In this document: one piece after another, positions 40,826 to 49,923 of the stretch
Position numbering within the stretch: the first letter of the stretch is position 1
Layout: each line of letters starts with the position of its first letter
NCBI RefSeq assembly: GCF_018448785.1
Contig: NZ_JAHCLU010000001.1
Location: forward strand, 62,001-126,000
DNA length: 64,000 bases
Reading direction: 5' to 3'
Origin: Halomonas jincaotanensis
Lineage (GTDB): Bacteria; Pseudomonadota; Gammaproteobacteria; Pseudomonadales; Halomonadaceae
The notes under the pieces: model-generated
What the model was told of the DNA's origin: nothing
The model's input: only the letters and a program-made list of their open reading frames with translations
Database searches by the model: none
Translations under genes and position numbers: made by a program

Positions 40826-41892
40826 GTCGTGTCTCCTTGGCGTTCGATCGGGTGCCCACTCGCCAGCGTGCCCGCGGGAAGCTGCATGGTCAGGCAGTGA
40901 AGGCTGCCATGCTGGCGGATGACGCTCAAGCAGTCGATGGGGATGATATCGCGCTCGGGGAAAACCTCGCCCAGTGTCCCAAGCGCCCGGCGATCGGCTG
41001 CTTCGCCATAGGCCGGCACCAGCACGGCGCCATTGAGGATCAGGAAGTTGGCATAGGTTGCCGGCAGGCGATGACCGTCGATCGGGTCGTAGCAGGGACG
41101 CGGCAACGGCAAGGGAGCGAGGCGATAGGACGTGCCGTCGGCGCGTCGAAACGCTTTCAGTTCGGCCTCCATGGCGGCCAACGACGGATAGTGAGGATCG
41201 TCCACGTCCGTGCACTGTACATAAGCGATGGTCTGGGGGTCGCAGAATCGCGCCAGGGTATCCACGTGGCTGTCGGTGTCGTCGCCTACAAGATGACCGT
41301 GCTTGAGCCACAGCACGCGCTCGATACCGAGATCCTCGCTGAGCCATGCCTCGATGTCGAGACGCTCGAGCGAGGGGTTGCGATTTGGGTTGAGCAGGCA
41401 AGCCTCGGTGGTCAGCAGCGTGCCAGCGCCATCGGTCTCGATGGCACCCCCTTCCAGTACCCACTGCTTAGACTCGACCGGACAGCCATAGAGGCCGGTA
41501 TCCGCCAGGCGCCGGGTAAGGGTGTTGTCACGAGCAGCCGCAAACTTACCGCCCCAGCCGGTGAACACATAGTCCAGCAGTCGCGGCTGTCCATCGTGTT
41601 CCACGCCAATCGGACCATGATCGCGGGTCCAGGTGTCATCGCTTTCCGCCACGACAAGCTGCAGTCGCTCATTGGGCACGCCCAGACAGCGAAAGCGCCA
41701 TTTCAGGTGCGTACGGATGGCGGGAAGCGGGACACTGATTAAAACGGGCTGGTAGCGCGTGATGGCTACCACCATGGCTTCCAGCGTGGCCTCGATGCGC
41801 TCGAGCATTGGCGCCCAGTCACTGTTGGCAGCGGGCCAGGTCAGTTGCACGGCATCCTGGGGATGCCATTCGGGGAGCAGGCGGTTGGCCAA
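40822..41892 (-). CDS. aguA: Agmatine deiminase family protein (AguA)
   Basis: Converts agmatine to N-carbamoylputrescine, feeding AguB next to it. The protein shows the porphyromonas-type peptidylarginine deiminase family fold markers: RLLPEWHPQDAVQLTWP at the start, DDTWTRDHGPIGV, LEGGAIETDG, DDTDSHVDTLARF and the catalytic cysteine segment HGSLHCLTMQLP. The last differs from the GGGNIHCITQQ form of classical AguA, so this is a related subgroup. I start at TTG 41892 (MANRLLPEW) because GAGGG lies seven bases upstream and homologues begin here; the ATG at 41946 adds 18 residues and has no ribosome-binding site. Confidence 0.88.
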   Translation of the reverse strand: MANRLLPEWHPQDAVQLTWPAANSDWAPMLERIEATLEAMVVAITRYQPVLISVPLPAIRTHLKWRFRCLGVPNERLQLVVAESDDTWTRDHGPIGVEHDGQPRLLDYVFTGWGGKFAAARDNTLTRRLADTGLYGCPVESKQWVLEGGAIETDGAGTLLTTEACLLNPNRNPSLERLDIEAWLSEDLGIERVLWLKHGHLVGDDTDSHVDTLARFCDPQTIAYVQCTDVDDPHYPSLAAMEAELKAFRRADGTSYRLAPLPLPRPCYDPIDGHRLPATYANFLILNGAVLVPAYGEAADRRALGTLGEVFPERDIIPIDCLSVIRQHGSLHCLTMQLPAGTLASGHPIERQGDTT

Positions 41893-42059
41893 GAGGGGGC
41901 CCTCGTCGAGTAGAACGCAGGCCCGGCACCCATGGCGCCGGGCCATCGAAATGTAGGGCCGTGACGAAAACTATGCAAGGACCAAGGGTTCTCGCGGCAT
42001 CCCGATGCAGGCCGTTGGAAAAAACCGTACCATGATCCCCCCTGACAAGGAACGACACC

Positions 42060-43301
42060 ATGCTCGACCGTTTGCCTTTCCTAATCGGATTGCGTTATGT
42101 GCGCGCCAAGCGCCGCAACCACTTCATCTCTTTCATTTCTCTGACCTCTATGCTGGGCCTGATGCTGGGCGTGGCGGTGTTGATCCTGGTGCTGTCGGTG
42201 ATGAATGGATTCGACCATGAACTGCGCACCCGAATTCTCGGTATGGTGCCGCATAGCAAGATCGAGTCCCCCGGGGGGATGTCGGATTGGAAATCGCTCG
42301 CCGACCGCCTCATGGAGCGCGAGCGGGTGATCGGGGCGGCGCCTTACGTTGAGCAGCAAGGGATGTTCTCGGTAGGGGGGCGCAACGAAGGGGCCATGGT
42401 GAATGGCATCCAACCCGACTGGGAAGATCGCGTGTCGATCATCGATGAGCATATGCAGGACGGCCGGCTCGACGATCTCGAGCCCGGTGAGTGGAACATC
42501 GTGCTGGGCTCGATCCTGGCCAGCCGGCTGGGCGTAGGCATGGGCGATCGCGTTACCCTGCTGGTACCCGAAGCCTCAATTACACCGGCAGGGGTATTTC
42601 CGCGGCTCAAGCGTTTCACGGTGAGCGGGGTGTTCAGTGTTGGCGCCGACCTGGATGCCGGGCTCGCCTACGCCAATATCGAAGACATGCAGACGCTGGC
42701 GCGGATGGGTGATGAGGTCGGCGGCCTGCGCTTGGAACTCGACGACCTGTTCGCGGCCGGCAGCGAAACCCAGGCGATTATCAACGAGCTCGGTTCGGGC
42801 TATCGTGGGCTCGACTGGACCTACTCGCACGGCAATCTCTTCCAGGCGATCCAGATGGAGAAGCGCATGATCGCGCTGCTGTTGACGGTAATCATCGCCG
42901 TGGCGGCCTTCAACATCGTCTCGACCCTGGTGATGGTGGTCACCGACAAGCATGCCGATATCGCCATCTTGCGCACCATCGGCGCCACGCCAGGGTCGAT
43001 CATGGGCATCTTTATTGTCCAGGGCCTGGCCATCGGGGTGATCGGTATCCTGGTGGGCGTGGGGCTGGGCGTGCTGCTGGCGCTGACCATCTCCGACCTG
43101 ATCGGGTGGGTGGAAACCGCCTTCGGTATCCAGTTCCTCGATGCCGGGGTGTACTTCATCAGCGACCTGCCGTCGCGGCTGAACTGGACCGACGTGCGCG
43201 ACATCGTCGCCGCCGCCCTGGGCCTGACGTTCCTGTCGACCCTCTATCCTGCATGGCGCGCTGCCAAGGTCCAACCCGCCGAGGTGCTGCGCTATGAGTA
43301 A
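42060..43301 (+). CDS. Lipoprotein-releasing ABC transporter permease (LolC/LolE family)
   Basis: Inner-membrane subunit that, with LolD, extracts outer-membrane lipoproteins and passes them to LolA. The 413-residue product has one N-terminal helix (ISLTSMLGLMLGVAVLILVLS, in part), a large periplasmic domain (about residues 50-260) and three C-terminal helices of the FtsX/MacB fold. AAGGA precedes ATG 42060. Only one permease gene is present, whereas E. coli and Pseudomonas have lolC and lolE flanking lolD. It may therefore work as a homodimer, as described for LolF in some gammaproteobacteria, or a second copy may lie elsewhere. Confidence 0.9.
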   Translation: MLDRLPFLIGLRYVRAKRRNHFISFISLTSMLGLMLGVAVLILVLSVMNGFDHELRTRILGMVPHSKIESPGGMSDWKSLADRLMERERVIGAAPYVEQQGMFSVGGRNEGAMVNGIQPDWEDRVSIIDEHMQDGRLDDLEPGEWNIVLGSILASRLGVGMGDRVTLLVPEASITPAGVFPRLKRFTVSGVFSVGADLDAGLAYANIEDMQTLARMGDEVGGLRLELDDLFAAGSETQAIINELGSGYRGLDWTYSHGNLFQAIQMEKRMIALLLTVIIAVAAFNIVSTLVMVVTDKHADIAILRTIGATPGSIMGIFIVQGLAIGVIGILVGVGLGVLLALTISDLIGWVETAFGIQFLDAGVYFISDLPSRLNWTDVRDIVAAALGLTFLSTLYPAWRAAKVQPAEVLRYE

Positions 43302-44028
43302 GCCGAGCCCGAATCAGGAGACGCCGATGCCTGCCGATGCCCCGCCGATGCTGGAATGTGTCGATCTGACCCGCATCTACCGGGAAGGGCCGCAGGACGT
43401 CACCGTGCTCGACGGCCTTGAACTGCGCGTACACGCCGGTGAGCGGGTCGCCATCGTGGGAAGCTCCGGTTCCGGCAAGACCACGCTGCTGAATCTGCTG
43501 GGTGGACTCGACCGGCCCAGCCGGGGCGAGGTTAAGATCGCCGGTGAGTCGCTGTTGGAGCTGGGCGACACCGCGCTGGGACGCTTTCGCAATCGACGCA
43601 TCGGCTTCGTGTATCAGTTTCACCATCTGCTGGCCGAGTTCACGGCGCTGGAGAACGCGGCGTTACCGCTGATCGTGAGGGGGCTTCGCAAGAAGCGGGC
43701 CGAAGCCGTCGCGCTGAAGCTGCTGGCAAGGGTGGGCATGGAACCCCGTGCCGACCACAAGCCTGGTGAGCTCTCCGGTGGTGAGCGCCAGCGCGTGGCC
43801 ATTGCCCGGGCATTGGTCACGGACCCCAGCCTAGTGCTGATGGACGAACCCACGGGCAATCTCGACCAGACCACCGCCTCCAACATGATGCGCCTGATGG
43901 ATGAATTGGCGCGCACCAGTGCCTGTGCCTTTGTCGTCGTGACTCATGACCCCACGGTCGCGGCACATCAGGATCGCATGCTCAGGCTCGAAGATGGTCG
44001 CTTGACGCAGCAGCCGGCAGCCCATTGA
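43294..44028 (+). CDS. lolD: Lipoprotein-releasing ABC transporter ATPase LolD
   Basis: ATP-binding subunit of the lipoprotein exporter. The 244-residue protein carries Walker A GSSGSGKTTLLNLLGG (about residues 57-72), the Q-loop FVYQFHHLLAEFTALENAALP, the signature LSGGERQRVAIARAL and Walker B LVLMDEPTGNLD. Two starts are reasonable: ATG 43294 overlaps the permease gene by eight bases with GAGGTG seven bases upstream, and ATG 43327 has AGGAG six bases upstream. No lolE follows; the next gene is on the other strand. Confidence 0.95.
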   Translation: MSKPSPNQETPMPADAPPMLECVDLTRIYREGPQDVTVLDGLELRVHAGERVAIVGSSGSGKTTLLNLLGGLDRPSRGEVKIAGESLLELGDTALGRFRNRRIGFVYQFHHLLAEFTALENAALPLIVRGLRKKRAEAVALKLLARVGMEPRADHKPGELSGGERQRVAIARALVTDPSLVLMDEPTGNLDQTTASNMMRLMDELARTSACAFVVVTHDPTVAAHQDRMLRLEDGRLTQQPAAH

Positions 44029-44071
44029 ACTCTCAATGATCGTTTTGACCAGACTTCGTCGCGCGGCAGGA

Positions 44072-44090
44072 TGCTTCGGCCAGCGAAGCA
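44072..44090. other. Hairpin between convergent lolD and the DUF2062 gene
   Basis: TGCTTCG (44072-44078) / CGAAGCA (44084-44090), loop GCCAG. No T-run on either side. It may be a weak bidirectional terminator. Confidence 0.35.
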
Positions 44091-44094
44091 CGAC

Positions 44095-44631
44095 TCAGCT
44101 CTCGTCGTGCTGCTGGCGTCGCCGCCGCCGCGCCCGTCGTTTCCAGCTGCGCGATACCTGCCAGCGCCAGATCAGGCGAATCACCACGTTGCCGAGTAGC
44201 GCGGCCCCGACGGCCGATACCACGGAACCCACCATTAGCGCAGGCAGGATATCGACCATCCTGTCGGCAATCCAGCGGGTGGAGAGCTGGGTAGGTGCCT
44301 CTCGCACGTTGGCGTTCATCAACCAGGCGCCTAGACGATAATTGCCGTAAAAGATCAGCGGCATGGTCAGTGGGTTGGTGATCCACACCAGGCCCACCGA
44401 CAAGGGTAGGTTGCAGCGTATCAGCCAGGCACCGAAGGCGGCGACGGCCATCTGGAAGGGCATCGGCAGCATCGCACTGAACAGTCCCACCGAGAAGGCA
44501 TTGGCCACGCTGCGCCGTGAGAGTAACCAGAGCGACGGGTCGGTCATCAACCCACTGACCAGGCGCAAGGAACGTTGGCGCCTTAGCGTCTCGGGGTGGG
44601 GAATATAGCGTTTCAGGAAGCGGCGCGGCAT
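44095..44631 (-). CDS. DUF2062 family membrane protein
   Basis: Hypothetical inner-membrane protein of 178 residues. The sequence begins MPRRFLKRYIPHPETLRRQ, the usual DUF2062 start. Two or three hydrophobic segments (about residues 43-70, NAFSVGLFSAMLPMPFQMAV; 74-98; 125-150) are followed by a highly basic C-terminus (RSWKRRARRRRRQ). The family has no known reaction; relatives sit next to comEC and lol genes, as here, so a role at the envelope is a guess. The start at 44631 is set by homology; the ribosome-binding site is weak. The open frame further upstream overlaps comEC and is not coding. Confidence 0.82.
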   Translation of the reverse strand: MPRRFLKRYIPHPETLRRQRSLRLVSGLMTDPSLWLLSRRSVANAFSVGLFSAMLPMPFQMAVAAFGAWLIRCNLPLSVGLVWITNPLTMPLIFYGNYRLGAWLMNANVREAPTQLSTRWIADRMVDILPALMVGSVVSAVGAALLGNVVIRLIWRWQVSRSWKRRARRRRRQQHDES

Positions 44632-44740
44632 GTCGATGGTCTCGCAGCTGCGGACCCGAGCCATTATCCATACAAGCCCATTGACTCGCCATGGCGCCAT
44701 CGCGAAGTCCGGGGAATAACAAGCGCTCAGGAGCAGGCGG

Positions 44741-47035
44741 ATGCGACTTGGACTGGCCATTCCGCTGGCCATTGCCGCCCTAATGGGAACATGGCTCGGC
44801 CATCTCGCCCCACAGGGGCTGCTGGAGGGCCTGGCCGTCGTCCTGCTGATGGCCATAGCCGCCAGGCGGCTGGTGCTTGCGGTCGCCGTTGTGGTGGTGG
44901 GTGGCGTGGCCATTACCCTGCTGCTCGCCAAGGGCGCGGAACTTGCGGACGGGCTGACCCGCGAGGACCTGGCCGTCCAGGGGCTGGTGCTGTCGGTTTC
45001 TCCGGAGCAGGCACCGTTGACGCGCCTGACGCTGGCGGTCGAGGCCTGTGAACCCCTGGCCGATCCCCGGACCTCCTGCGAGAGGCTGCGCCGGGTGCGG
45101 CTCTCCGCCTATGACGCACCGCCAATCGAGCGCGGCGAGCGCTGGGCCTTCACCGTAAGCCTGCGGCCTCCCTCGGGCTTCGCAAACCCCCATGCCTTCG
45201 ATTACCGGGCCTGGTTATGGCGGGAGGGCATCCAGGCGACCGGCTATGTACGCGGTGAGCCGGCTCCCCAGCGACTCGCGCCGGTGGATGTCTCGCTACG
45301 CCAGGCGGCGCTTGATCATCTCGACGCCCAGGAACTGAGCCCGCGTAGCGCCCGCTGGCTGGCGGCGCTGACGCTGGGTGCCAGCGAGAGGCTGGTTCAG
45401 GAGGACTGGGACCTTCTGAATGCCAGCGGCACCACGCACCTGATGGTAATTTCCGGCCTGCATGTGGGATTGATGGCGACCTTTGCGCTGTTGATTGCCC
45501 GCGGTGCCGCGCGGTTGATCACTCCCGGCCGTTGGCGCCTGGCCGTCTGGCCCTGGTGGTTCGCCGGGGCCTCGGCGCTGGGCTATGCCTGGCTGGCAGG
45601 CCTCGAACCGCCGGCCCTGCGCGCCTTGGTAATGACGCTGGTGGGGTTGTGGGTGGCGAGTGGACGCCATTCCCCGGGCCCGTGGCAGGCCTGGTGGCTG
45701 GCCTTGGCGCTGGTGTTGCTGATCGACTCGCTGGCCGTCTGGCGACCGGGACTATGGCTGTCGTTCGGTGCCGTGTCGCTGCTGATCCTGATCTGGCAGG
45801 GACGGGCCAAGCCTCAAGGGGTATCGGATTGGCTATGGGCGCTGCTGCGAACCCAGCTGATGCTGGCGCCCTTGATGGCGGCGGCCGTATTGCTGTCGTT
45901 TGAGCGTCTGGCGCCGGCCGCTCCCCTGGTCAACCTGATTGCTGTGCCGCTGGTGAGCAGCCTGATGGTTCCGCTTGGACTGCTGGGCTGGCTCTTTGCC
46001 TGGGTGCCGCCGTTAGCTGATCTTAGCTGGTGGCTGTTCGCCTGGCTGACCGAGGTGCTGGCCTGGGGGCTGACGCAGGCGGTGGCCTGGCTGCCTCTCT
46101 GGCTGCCCGAACCGTCGCAGGTGGTACCGCTGGCCCTGGCGTTGGGTGGCATATCGCTGCTCTGGGCCTTGCCGGGCGTGGGCCAGCGATTACGCCTGGC
46201 CGGGAGCGTGTTGTTGCCCCTGCTGCCACTCACCACGGTGCCGGAGCCCATCGAATCGGGGCAGGTGCGGGTCAGGATTCACGACGTGGGTCAGGGCCAA
46301 CTCATCGAGCTGCGCACGGCCGGCTACCGCGCTCTGTTCGATACCGGGCCGCGGTTCTCCTCGGGTTTTGCTCCTCTGGACACCTTGTGGGCACCCGGGC
46401 AGCGCTTCGATGAGGTAATCGTCAGCCATGATGATCTCGATCATGCTGGTGGGGTCGCGAGTCTGGTCGAGAGCCACCATGTGGCGCGCTTTCGGTCGCC
46501 CGTCGCCGACACGTTCGGGACGCCCTCTTTGCCCTGTCGAGCCGGTGATGCATGGCAGCGAGACGGTGTGGCGTTCCGTGTGCTCTGGCCGCCTGCGAAT
46601 CACCGTGAGCTCACCAGCAACGACCGTTCCTGCGTGCTGGAAGTCAGTGCCGGTAAGAATCGCCTGTTGATCACCGGTGACGTCAGCCGCGAGGTGGAAC
46701 GCTCCCTATTGCTGGAGACCCGCACACCGGTCACGGTACTGGTCGCCGGTCACCATGGCAGCCGTTCAAGCTCCGGCCCCCAGCTTGTCCAGACGCTGGC
46801 GCCCCGTCATACCGTTTTCAGTGCCGGGCGCGACAACCCTTTCGGACATCCCGCGGGCGAGGTGGTGCGACGCTTCCGGCGGGCCGAGAGTTGCCTGTGG
46901 AACACGGCCCAGGACGGCGCGCTGACACTGTGGCTAGGCAAAGACGCGCCAGGCGAGATAGTCGTCGAGCGTCCTGCCGGGTGGCGGCACGCCGGTGTCG
47001 GAGGGGACTGCCTTGCGTTAGACTCGTCTGGATAA
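44741..47035 (+). CDS. comEC: DNA internalisation channel protein ComEC/Rec2
   Basis: Inner-membrane protein that takes single-stranded DNA into the cytoplasm during natural transformation. The 764-residue product has N-terminal helices, an OB-like DUF4131 region (about residues 60-190), the competence domain with many helices (NASGTTHLMVISGLHVGLMA, about 226-245, then to about 480), and a C-terminal metallo-beta-lactamase-like domain with HDVGQGQLIEL, VSHDDLDHAGG and VAGHHGSRSS. All parts are intact, suggesting competence potential. AGGAG precedes ATG 44741. The frame closes 34 bases before exbB. Confidence 0.93.
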   Translation: MRLGLAIPLAIAALMGTWLGHLAPQGLLEGLAVVLLMAIAARRLVLAVAVVVVGGVAITLLLAKGAELADGLTREDLAVQGLVLSVSPEQAPLTRLTLAVEACEPLADPRTSCERLRRVRLSAYDAPPIERGERWAFTVSLRPPSGFANPHAFDYRAWLWREGIQATGYVRGEPAPQRLAPVDVSLRQAALDHLDAQELSPRSARWLAALTLGASERLVQEDWDLLNASGTTHLMVISGLHVGLMATFALLIARGAARLITPGRWRLAVWPWWFAGASALGYAWLAGLEPPALRALVMTLVGLWVASGRHSPGPWQAWWLALALVLLIDSLAVWRPGLWLSFGAVSLLILIWQGRAKPQGVSDWLWALLRTQLMLAPLMAAAVLLSFERLAPAAPLVNLIAVPLVSSLMVPLGLLGWLFAWVPPLADLSWWLFAWLTEVLAWGLTQAVAWLPLWLPEPSQVVPLALALGGISLLWALPGVGQRLRLAGSVLLPLLPLTTVPEPIESGQVRVRIHDVGQGQLIELRTAGYRALFDTGPRFSSGFAPLDTLWAPGQRFDEVIVSHDDLDHAGGVASLVESHHVARFRSPVADTFGTPSLPCRAGDAWQRDGVAFRVLWPPANHRELTSNDRSCVLEVSAGKNRLLITGDVSREVERSLLLETRTPVTVLVAGHHGSRSSSGPQLVQTLAPRHTVFSAGRDNPFGHPAGEVVRRFRRAESCLWNTAQDGALTLWLGKDAPGEIVVERPAGWRHAGVGGDCLALDSSG

Positions 47036-47069
47036 AGGCACCGGGTGTCGGTGATCTGCGGGAGATGCT

Positions 47070-47768
47070 ATGGACACGATGGAAGCCCTGATCGCCGGGG
47101 GCTGGTTGATGTTACCGTTGCTCGGCTGCTCCTTGCTGGCGATGATTATTATCATCGAGCGTCTCTGGACCCTGCGGGCCGGGCGTATCGCCCCGTTGGG
47201 GCTGGCTCAGGAGGTCTGCTCACTGGTCGCTCGGGGGCAGGTTAACCTCTTCTGGTTGGAGGCCCACTCACCGCTGGGCGGCGTCCTGGCCGCCGGCTTG
47301 CGCAATGCGCGCCTGGGGCATGAGCAGGTCAGGGCACGCCTTCAGGAGGCGGCGACGGCGGTGATTCACGATATGGAACGTTTTCTCAGTCCCTTGGGAA
47401 CCATCGCTGCCATCACGCCGTTGATCGGCCTGCTGGGAACGGTCGTCGGTATGATCGACGTGTTCTCGGTGATCGTCTCGGGAGAGGGTGCCAGCCGCAC
47501 GGCCGATCTGGCCGTTGGTATCTCGCAGGCGCTCGTGACGACGGCAGCGGGGCTGACTGTGGCAATTCCGGCGCTGATGTTTCACCGCTATTTCCAGCGT
47601 CGGGTAGAAGACATTACCGTGCGCATGGAAGAGCAGGCCAGCCAGGTAGTGGAATTTCTCGCCCATCACCCCGGCGGTCTGGCGCTGGCCGAATCCAGCG
47701 ATACCGGCCGGGAGGGCGAGCGCCTCGAGGCCGATGGCCGTATTGCCCCCAAGGTGAAACCCTCGTGA
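47070..47768 (+). CDS. exbB: ExbB/TolQ/MotA family proton channel protein
   Basis: Inner-membrane proton channel subunit. The 232-residue protein has one N-terminal helix (about residues 10-30, GGWLMLPLLGCSLLAMIIIIE) and two further helices in the C-terminal half, with the conserved LGTVVGMIDVF and ISQALVTTAAGLTVAIPALMFHRYF. It pairs with exbD just downstream (GTGA overlap). No tonB or tolA gene is nearby, so the partner that uses the proton motive force is not known. The comEC-exbBD-lpxK neighbourhood is shared with Pseudomonas. Confidence 0.92.
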   Translation: MDTMEALIAGGWLMLPLLGCSLLAMIIIIERLWTLRAGRIAPLGLAQEVCSLVARGQVNLFWLEAHSPLGGVLAAGLRNARLGHEQVRARLQEAATAVIHDMERFLSPLGTIAAITPLIGLLGTVVGMIDVFSVIVSGEGASRTADLAVGISQALVTTAAGLTVAIPALMFHRYFQRRVEDITVRMEEQASQVVEFLAHHPGGLALAESSDTGREGERLEADGRIAPKVKPS

Positions 47769-48187
47769 GGTTTCCGCGCACGCACCGCGATCCGGTCGAG
47801 GTGAATCTCACGCCGCTGATCGATGTGGTCTTCCTGCTGCTGATATTCTTCATGGTCTCGACGACCTTCGAGACCCGCCAGGCCCTGGAGCTGGAGCTGC
47901 CGGAAAGCGTCAGTGGCCTGGCGGCCGAAGTCTCGCCGGTCACGCTGGTGATCACCGCCACCGGGATGTATCGAGTGGGCGAGCGTGCGCTCACAGAGGA
48001 TGAGTTGAGCGAGGTGCTGGCCGACCAGGCCGAACAGGCTCGAGAATATGGCTTGGTACTGGAGGCGGATGGCCAGGCCCGGCATGCGGCAGTGGTGCGA
48101 GCCCTCGACCTTGCTGGCACGCTCGGCATCCGTCAGGTTCGCATCGCCACCACCGAAGCGACAACCACTCGAGCGGAGATACCGTGA
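47765..48187 (+). CDS. exbD: ExbD/TolR family protein
   Basis: Partner of ExbB, anchored by one helix and carrying the proton-path aspartate. The 140-residue product begins MRFPRTHRDPVEVNLTPLIDVVFLLLIFFM: the key aspartate in T-P-L-I-D-V-V-F is present, at the start of the only helix (about residues 19-40). The rest is the periplasmic ExbD fold, ending in a short T-R-A-E-I-P. It starts with GTG 47765 overlapping the exbB stop and ends by overlapping the GTG of msbA, so the three are coupled. Confidence 0.92.
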   Translation: MRFPRTHRDPVEVNLTPLIDVVFLLLIFFMVSTTFETRQALELELPESVSGLAAEVSPVTLVITATGMYRVGERALTEDELSEVLADQAEQAREYGLVLEADGQARHAAVVRALDLAGTLGIRQVRIATTEATTTRAEIP

Positions 48188-49923
48188 CTCAAGACTCCGG
48201 CTGGCAACTCTACAAGCGACTGCTGACCTATGTGCGCCCGCATTGGCGCTCCTTTGCCCTGGCGGTTTTCGGCTACGTGATTTATGCCGCATCGAGCACG
48301 GCCCTGGCGGAAATGATGAAGCGGCTGATCGATGGTATCCAGAATCCCGATGCCAGCTTTCGTCTCTTTCTGCCGATGTTCGTGGTAGGCATGTTCGCGG
48401 CTCGCGGCCTGGGTACCTTCCTCGGCACCTATTTCATGAGTGACGTGGCGCGCAATGTGGTTCATACGCTGCGTTGCAATGTCTTCGACCACATGCTGCA
48501 CCTGCCGGGGCGCTTCTTCGACGCCCACTCAAGTGGCCATCTGATTTCCCGGGTCACCTACCATGTCGAGCAGGTCACGGGGGCTGCCACCAAGGCCCTG
48601 ACTATCCTGTTGCGTGAAGGATTGTTCGTGATCGGCTTGATTGGCTATCTGCTGTGGACCAACTGGATGCTGACCTTGCTGTTCCTCGCGGTCACGCCCT
48701 TGATCGCGGCGGTGGTCAGCTACGCCAGCAAGCGCTTTCGTCGTATATCGAGCCGCATCCAGGCATCGATGGGCGAGGTCACCCATGTGGCCTCCGAGGC
48801 GCTATCCGGCTACCGGGTGGTGCGTACCCATGGCGCCGAGCCATTCGAGAAGGCTCGCTTCGCGCGTGCCAGCGAGTACAATCGCCAGCAGAGCATGAAA
48901 GAGGCACTGACCAAGGCGATCAGCACCCCGGTGATCCAACTACTGGTGGCCCTGTCGCTGGCACTGCTGGTGTGGTTGGCGATGTCGCCGGCGCTGATGG
49001 ACGACATGACGCCGGGCGAGTTCGTGGCGTTCGTCACCGCGGCTGCGCTGATGGCCAAGCCGATCCGTCAGCTCACCGAGATCAACAGCGAGATCCAGAA
49101 GGGTATCGCCGCCGCGGCGGAGCTGTTCGGGCTTCTGCAGGTAGAGCAGGAGCGTGACGAAGGCAGTCGTGACCCGGGGCGTCTCGAGGGTCGGATTACC
49201 TTCGAGGGGGTGCGGTTTTCCTATGGCGAGGATCAGCCCGAGGTGCTGGGTGGGATCGACCTCGAGGTGGCGGCGGGCGAAATGATCGCCATCGTGGGGC
49301 GTTCGGGCAGCGGCAAGTCGACCCTGGTAGGTCTGCTGCCGCGTTTCTATCGCCCGACATCCGGCCGCCTGCTGGTGGATGATGTGCCGATAGAGGACTA
49401 CCAACTGGCGCCTTTGCGTCGGCAGATCGCCTTGGTATCGCAGCAGGTCACCCTGTTCAATACCAGTATCGCCGACAATATCGCTTATGGCGTGTCGGAT
49501 GCCGACCCGGCGGCCATCGAGGCGGCGGCCAGGGCCGCCCATGCCCACGAATTCATCGAGAAGATGCCCCAAGGCTATCGCAGCATCGTCGGCGAGAATG
49601 GCGTGATGCTCTCGGGTGGCCAGCGTCAACGCCTGGCGATTGCACGAGCTATCTTCAAGGATGCGCCGCTGCTGATCCTCGACGAGGCGACTTCGGCGTT
49701 GGATACCGAGTCCGAGCGCTACATCCAGTCGGCGCTGGAGGAGGTCTGCCGTGGGCGTACCACGCTGGTCATCGCCCATCGCCTCTCGACCATCGAGCGG
49801 GCCGATCGCATCCTGGTGATGGAACAGGGTAGGATCCTCGAGCAGGGCAGCCACGCCGAACTGCTGGCGCGCGAAGGGGCTTACGCGGCCCTGCATCGTC
49901 TGCAGTTCCAGGAGGCGCCTTGA
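48184..49923 (+). CDS. msbA: Lipid A export ABC transporter MsbA
   Basis: Flips lipid A-core across the inner membrane. The 579-residue half-transporter has a six-helix N-terminal domain (to about residue 320) and a nucleotide-binding domain with Walker A GRSGSGKSTLVGLLPRFYRP (about residues 374-393), signature MLSGGQRQRLAIARAIF, Walker B LLILDEATSALD and the H-loop IAHRLSTIE. It starts with GTG 48184, overlapping the exbD stop, and its TGA overlaps the TTG of lpxK. The msbA-lpxK order is conserved; the insertion between exbD and lpxK differs from Pseudomonas as I recall it. Confidence 0.95.
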   Translation: MTQDSGWQLYKRLLTYVRPHWRSFALAVFGYVIYAASSTALAEMMKRLIDGIQNPDASFRLFLPMFVVGMFAARGLGTFLGTYFMSDVARNVVHTLRCNVFDHMLHLPGRFFDAHSSGHLISRVTYHVEQVTGAATKALTILLREGLFVIGLIGYLLWTNWMLTLLFLAVTPLIAAVVSYASKRFRRISSRIQASMGEVTHVASEALSGYRVVRTHGAEPFEKARFARASEYNRQQSMKEALTKAISTPVIQLLVALSLALLVWLAMSPALMDDMTPGEFVAFVTAAALMAKPIRQLTEINSEIQKGIAAAAELFGLLQVEQERDEGSRDPGRLEGRITFEGVRFSYGEDQPEVLGGIDLEVAAGEMIAIVGRSGSGKSTLVGLLPRFYRPTSGRLLVDDVPIEDYQLAPLRRQIALVSQQVTLFNTSIADNIAYGVSDADPAAIEAAARAAHAHEFIEKMPQGYRSIVGENGVMLSGGQRQRLAIARAIFKDAPLLILDEATSALDTESERYIQSALEEVCRGRTTLVIAHRLSTIERADRILVMEQGRILEQGSHAELLAREGAYAALHRLQFQEAP

